A model generated the notes under the pieces. That model did no database searches, was not told the DNA's origin, and was given only the letters and a program-made list of their open reading frames with translations. A program made the translations under genes and the position numbers. A DNA stretch of 64,000 nt, taken from positions 137,001 to 201,000 of the forward strand of contig OZ025650.1 in NCBI GenBank assembly GCA_964019335.1, in the 5' to 3' direction. This stretch comes from Diplonema japonicum (Eukaryota; Euglenozoa; Diplonemea; Diplonemida; Diplonemidae). The number at the start of each line of letters is the position of its first letter. Position 1 is the first letter of the stretch. Of this stretch, positions 59,481 through 64,000 are shown piece after piece.

Positions 59481-61148
59481 CTATGATTCAACATTTGCCA
59501 CTTCAACAGGTACCTTTTTTTTTTTTTTTTTTTAAATTTTTTTTATAAAAAAACCAAACCTCTTTTTTCGCCCAAATAATCTTGTCTGATGCGCCTTGTG
59601 GGGACAAAGGTGGCGACGCGGCCACCTCAACATTTTGTTCATCTTGTTGAGGCGACTGCGGCTTCGTCACACCGTTGGCACTGCTCCCGTTCACCTTGGC
59701 GGTATTGATGTTACAGGTATCTGTATTCGAATTACTAGCAGCATTGGCCGGCTTCTTACCAGGTTTCTCAACAACCGCTTTACCAGGTGGTGGTGTTGGC
59801 TCATCAAGTAATGTGGCCGGGCGACCGCTTCCCTTTACACAAGGTGCTTCAATGTTCTGTACAAGACACAGGGCGGCTGCACGTAAGAGTTCCATCTGAT
59901 GAAGTTCAGGGATGTTACGCCCACCCTTGATGGCGTCCTTGGCCTTTGAAACCCGGATTGGCCGAGTGAACATTTTTTTACAATCGATTGTCTGGCAATT
60001 TCTCGCAGCAGAGACGGTACTGTACTCAAAGAAGCCGTACCGGGTGGGCTGGTTGGGGTCTCCACAAAGCTGGTACTTCCTTATACTCCCGTAGTGCGAG
60101 AGTCGTATCAAAATGTTCTCATCTGACGTGGAAGAGTCGATCCCTACAATGTAAACAGTCCGGTCGCCTGCTTTGATGTTCTCACCCGCATCCCGCTGTT
60201 TCTCATGCATCTCAGTGTTGATGATTTCGTTCAGAGTCATGTTGTACTCCCGTTCGATCTGCGACAGCTTCATGGCCTCCATCTCGTACGCCATCTGCAT
60301 CTCTCTGAACATATGTGGGTCGTGGTAGAATGGGCAGTCGGCTTTCCTACATTTCCCACCTTGCGCGAAGTACCTGCATGGTTCTTTTTCTTTTTTCTGG
60401 TGGTAGTGGTTGTTGCTGTTGTGGTGGTGGCTGCTCCATTTAGGAGATGACGCGGCCTGTTCTCCCATGAGCGTCGGGTACTTTTTGGAGAGTTCTGGTT
60501 CTTGCGGTTTGTTTATCAAAAGCTCGGATGGAACCTTCGCGCGTTTTGAACCCGACGCATCTGGGGAGTTGTGGAGACGGAGGAGAAGTTCTTCGTTGTA
60601 ATCGTACTGCTTCGCCTCAGGCGACGTTTCTTCTTCCTGCTGCCGGGTTGAAATTTTCGACAATCTTGAAGAAAATGTCAGCTCCGTGCGAAGCTTCTCC
60701 GCAGCAAGGCCCATTGCTTCCTTCACAGTCTTTGCTGTCTTTGGACAACTCCCTACTAAAGCATGTGATATCGTTGGGCTCCACGTCCCGGGAGGCCCTC
60801 GTTGGGTTGCAGTGCTACACATTACCACTGGTTGTACTCGTCCTTCAACTTCTTTTGGGGACACAGACAGTGCCGGGCTGGCGCTGTTCGGAGATTTATT
60901 ATCTACCTCTTCCTCATCAGGGAACATGCTTGTGGCCATCCCGGTCAATGCCTGCAGACCCCAGCTGAAATTCTCATTCTCCGCGAACGGATCGTTCATA
61001 ATACCCTCCTCCACCACCTCTTCCTTCCCTTGACTCGACCCAGACGGGCTCCATGGCTTGGCGTCCACATTCAACAGTTTCTGTGGGTTTTTTTTTTTTT
61101 TTTTTTTTTTTTGACTAGATGTACCTCGTTGTCCTCTGCTATAACCAT
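59481..61148 (-). CDS. CCCH zinc finger plus RRM protein
   Basis: 525 residues in three exons. Exon 1 gives MVIAEDNE, joined through a 44-nt intron to KLLNVDAKPWSPSGSS; the last exon adds VPVEVANVES after a 46-nt intron. A Ser/Glu-rich N-terminus precedes a CCCH finger, CRYFAQGGKCRKADCPFYH (8-4-3 spacing), a linker helix (MQMAYEMEAMKLSQIEREYN) and one RRM with RNP2 VYIVGI and RNP1 RYGFFEYS. The C-terminus is Asn/Ser/Pro-rich. Both domains bind RNA, so an mRNA-regulatory role is likely, as expected where genes are co-transcribed. Unspliced reading gives Lys-run tails at both ends, which is why both introns are preferred. Confidence 0.8.
59514..59559 (-). other. 46-nt intron near the 3' end of the CCCH-RRM gene
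   Basis: Donor GTTTGG, acceptor AAAAG before GTACC. A T run then an A run. Splicing replaces a Lys-rich tail by VPVEVANVES and a TAG stop. Confidence 0.65.
61081..61124 (-). other. 44-nt first intron of the CCCH-RRM gene
   Basis: Donor GTACAT, acceptor CCCACAG, phase 0. Mostly one A run. Joins the 8-codon first exon to KLLNVDAKPW. Confidence 0.7.
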
Positions 61149-62550
61149 TCTCCAATTTTCGTTCCTTTCTTTTTTTTTTTTTTTTTTTCTTCCTCTTTTT
61201 CTTTTCCTAAATATTCTGCCTTTTTTTTTTTTTTTTTTTTCCTCTTTTTTTTTTTTTTTTTTTTGCTGTGGGGAGGGTTTTTTTTTGGTTTTATTTGCTC
61301 GAGAACAAAAAAAAAAGGAGGGAAAAAAAGTTTTTTTTTGTTGTTCCCTTCATTTTAACAACACGGGACTTCGAAGGGGCGGGAAGTATTAAAAAAAAGA
61401 GGGGGTAACGAACCTCAAACCTCTTTCTTTTCTTCTTCATTTTCCCTTTTTGTTGGAGGGGGGGGGGGTGCAAAAGGGCTACCGGCCGCAGTTGAAATGG
61501 GGGAAGAGGAGGGGGGAGATACAGTATAGGGGTTTCTTCTTTTTCTTTCGTTCTCAGGCACCTCATCCTTCCCTTTCCTTCTCACCCCTCACGCACTAAG
61601 CACTTGTTGCTTGTACTTCCTTCGCCTTGTGGCTTTTTCTTCCTTCCAATCTTCCTACTAAAGATTCTGTATTTCTTTTTTACCTTTGTTTCCGGTCGAT
61701 TTTCTGGTTTGCAATGGCATTCTTTTGTTTTCTTATTTTTTAAAAAAAATAAAATAAAAAAAACACACAAAGATATATAAAAAAAGACCATTATTATTTT
61801 TTCGGTAATAACCTAAACAACATTATGGAGGGCCATGCATTCTTTCTTTTCTTTTTTAAAAAAAAAAAAGGATTTTTCCTATTTCCCGTTCAGAGTACTT
61901 CTTTTACTACCTGGGGGAAAAAAAAAATCAAGGGGTAGAGAGACTAAGGGAATGGGTGGGGTGATTGTGGAATGGGTGGAGTAAAAAAAAAAAACTCAAA
62001 GTACAGGACAAGCCCCCCGCTAGAGGGCCGCCCTATGGGAGGGGGGGGTCTATCTGTTAATAAAAAATAAATAAAATAAAAAAAAAAAAGAGGGTGCAAA
62101 AAAAAATCATCAGTTTTTGCAAGAAAAACAAAAGGGATACAATAAAAAAAAAAAGGCTTTCTTTTTTCTTCTTTTTTTTTCCGGACACTGTAAAAAAAAA
62201 AAAAAAAAAAGGAGGGGAAACAAGGGGATCACTACTAAACTTATTTTTTTTTCTTTTTTTTTTTTTACGCTCCATATTCGCTAAGTGACCCGCCCAATGT
62301 CCCAAAGGGGTTATAGGGGGCTATAGGGGAAAAAATGTCAAAAATGCCCAAAGGTTCATTGAATTTTTTTTTCCAAAAATTCCATATGTCGAACATGAAA
62401 GAACGGTGAGTTCCAAGGAAGTTCCAAAAAAAATTTTCCAAAAAAAAAAATATTGGGGGCCAACCAAAATGACCTTGGAAGTCGCCATTTTGGGTTTTGG
62501 CCATTTTTGCCAAACTTTTGCAACTGGGCACTTTTCCCTTTGAAAAACAT
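61149..62550. other. Gene-poor boundary region
   Basis: 1.4 kb after the last recognisable minus-strand gene start. T-rich to 61.3 kb, then mixed A/G/T runs. 62270-62550 is different in texture (GGCCATTTTTGCC, CCAAAAATTCC phrases) and recalls the interior of the unit at 30860-31040; it may be a dispersed repeat. No gene recognised. Confidence 0.5.
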
Positions 62551-62559
62551 GGTTAACAG

Positions 62560-62698
62560 GGTTCGATCCCAGAAGCCAGCATCTTCCTGACCAGTAGTTC
62601 AGCCGAAAATATTTTCGAAGGTGTAGTAGTCTAGTTGGGGGGGCTTTGCCCTGTACCTAGGCGAAGCGGGTTCAAGCCCCACTCCAGCGGATTTTTTT
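62560..62698 (+). ncRNA. tRNA-like Pol III A/B-box cluster
   Basis: B-box GGTTCGATCCC at 62560-62570, then A-box-like TAGTTCAGCCG (62595) and TAGTCTAGTTGG (62627-62638), then B-box GGTTCAAGCCC at 62669-62679, with T(7) at 62692-62698 as a possible Pol III terminator. A-to-B spacing is normal for a tRNA, but the flanking 7-mers do not pair into an acceptor stem and I cannot place an anticodon arm. It is more likely a tRNA-derived SINE or degenerate tRNA than a functional gene. Confidence 0.35.
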
Positions 62699-62894
62699 AG
62701 GCCCCCCACAGGGGAGAAACGGCAACCTGAACCGGTGTTTCCGCAAAAGCTTTTCGTAAGCTTGTGGGAGTCTAGTTGAAGAAAAGTGCAGTTTTGAGGG
62801 AAGGACAGCTCTTAACATTGTAAGATTGTTAGTTGTTAGTCAGTAAGCATAACAGTCCTGTCCTCTGCACTTCGGCCGTAATCACCAAATACAA

Positions 62895-63691
62895 ATGGGT
62901 GGAGATGACGAGAAGGTCAAAGAGGGTTCCATAAGGGAGTTTATAGTTGAAGAGACAGATGCGCGTCTACGCCGTCCACCACAGGGCAACGTACAGTCCA
63001 AATGGAATGGCATAGTCATTTGAAAGTGACGTTGCCTTTGGGGCAGAAGTTATTTCTGCTTGGAAGGTACTTATGTGGGAATTACACCGATCACCGGTCA
63101 CGTTTGCGTTGGAAGATCCTTGACCCGCGTGCCCTGGTTTGATGACCAGCCTGAACGGAACGGAGACTATGAAACAAGCAGTGACGACGACCGGAGAATA
63201 CTTCCTACTCCTGAGAGCACACGGGCAACTCGAAGGGAAAGACCAAAGCAAGCCCTTCCAGCCAGCAGAGAGCCTCAGACAACGAGGACTCCAGATGGAC
63301 AGGATCGCGATAGCGGAGTACAGCCACAAGGAGCTCCACTACCGGGTCCACTACACAAAAGAGGGCAAGAAGTGAGATCTCAGAGCAGACGGAGTGGAAG
63401 TGCCATAAGCAGGCAAAAACAAAGGATGGCACCCCAGCCTCATCTTGTACAAGAAGCACAAGACCGAGGAAGCAGGGGAGGGCCACCCGAGGAACAACAG
63501 AGGACATGGATAACCTCCCCAACGCAGCAGCAACAACAGTAACAGCAGCAACAGCAGTAGCAGCAAAGACAGTAGCGACAACAGAAAGTAAAGAAGAAGA
63601 CATCAGTATCTCCTCCCCCTTCCTCCTCCTTCTCCCCTTCCTGCTGTTCTACTTCGGGTGGATCAAGCGTCTGAAGAAACAACAGATTTGA
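62895..63691 (+). CDS. Possible split plus-strand gene encoding a membrane-anchored protein
   Basis: Base composition turns gene-like from about 62.87 kb and open stretches appear on the plus strand in several frames. They include MGGDDEKVKEGSIREFIVEE (62895-63023), LNGTETMKQAVTTTGEYFLL to HYRVHYTKEGKK (63139-63375), and a Thr/Ala-rich stretch leading to SSPFLLLLPFLLFYFGWIKR and a TGA ending at 63691, which looks like a stalk, a membrane helix and a basic tail. Joining them needs introns like those elsewhere (GTCATTTG..GGGCAG; GTGAGA or GC donor with AAGCAG), and the exact borders are not resolved. The minus strand is also open in part. Opposite in direction to all other genes. Confidence 0.3.
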
Positions 63692-64000
63692 CCCCTACTC
63701 TTCAGTGTACTAGAAACGTACACGACGCACCCCTGGAACAGATAACGGAAGGAAACGCTATGCACACCACCTGAGTGGTAGCTCAGGAAGCTGAAGTAGT
63801 ACGACGGACCGAGGAAGACGACAGTCACCACAATAACTCGTACTAGACTTCGAAAACTGGGAAAGGGGTAGATAAGTAGAGATAAGTAGACAAGGACGTT
63901 CCAGAACAGGAACCTCCTTTAGCTCATCTCTTATTCTGTGTTTATTTCATCACAGTGTTGATGGGCTGAGGCACGTCGTGAGTGTGTATCGCAAGGATAT

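Noticed and set aside
12384-61124. Several intron lengths are multiples of 11 (22, 33, 44, 44, 44, 55)
   Set aside because: Others are 37, 43, 46 and 60, the sample is small, and run lengths may vary between copies; probably coincidence.
62627-62698. A functional tRNA gene
   Set aside because: A and B boxes are good, but the acceptor and T stems do not pair and no anticodon arm can be drawn, so only a tRNA-like element is reported.
62967-63603. Minus-strand open frames of 120 and 132 codons at the right end
   Set aside because: They lack recognisable domains, and the opposite strand has a clearer stalk-plus-membrane-helix reading; I cannot exclude them but do not annotate them.
1-64000. CRISPR arrays, bacterial operons, rRNA genes
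   Set aside because: No regularly spaced repeats, Shine-Dalgarno spacing or rRNA signatures; the gene content and introns are eukaryotic.

Overview
The window is nuclear DNA of a flagellated protist with an aerobic-type mitochondrion. It encodes a mitochondrial-type class I fumarase, a Tim17-family protein and a CPA2 antiporter. It also encodes ciliary or cytoskeletal proteins (sperm-tail PG-repeat protein, DZIP1-like, KIF-binding protein, a dynein AAA5-like protein) and two ATG5-like autophagy proteins. About 28 credible genes between 1 and 61.1 kb all lie on the minus strand, often with only 48 to 120 bases between a stop and the next start. Most start codons have an AG, usually CAG, 0 to 30 bases upstream. 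Together this suggests polycistronic transcription with trans-splicing, as in Euglenozoa and a few other lineages. I cannot name the species, and the lineage is an inference.

The genes contain short cis-spliced introns that break simple open reading frames. I rebuilt several from GT..AG ends, restored frame and protein families: 22 and 33 nt in the KIF-binding protein, 37 nt in a PTC7-type phosphatase, 43 nt in the Tim17-family gene, 44 nt in three genes, and 46, 55 and 60 nt in RNA-binding proteins. Several introns consist largely of one A or T run. Intergenic DNA is full of homopolymers, with T runs up to 48 and G or C runs of 20 to 24.

Layout: 1-8 kb, a partial unknown gene, a 1609-residue Q/S-rich protein with a SAM-like C-terminus and an NT-C2 coiled-coil protein. 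8-12.3 kb, a gene-poor homopolymer desert. 12.3-19 kb, a three-RRM protein, a small GHMP sugar kinase, a Crypton-like tyrosine-recombinase remnant, a TMCO3/KEA-like antiporter and an arabinose-5-phosphate isomerase-like protein. 19-26 kb, the PG-repeat protein, an AGC kinase and prefoldin 6. 26-37 kb, unknown membrane, PH-domain, CCCH and coiled-coil proteins. 37-50 kb, PTC7-type phosphatase, ubiquitin-like protein, fumarase, carboxylesterase, coiled-coil protein, KIF-binding protein and a sphingosine/diacylglycerol kinase. 50-61 kb, dynein-like protein, Tim17-family protein, ATG5, ATG5-like, DZIP1-like and a CCCH+RRM protein.

Beyond about 61.2 kb no minus-strand gene is evident. Pol III-like A and B boxes and a plausible split gene on the plus strand suggest a strand switch near 62-63 kb. 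I see no operon-like functional theme; the shared feature is the transcriptional and splicing architecture.
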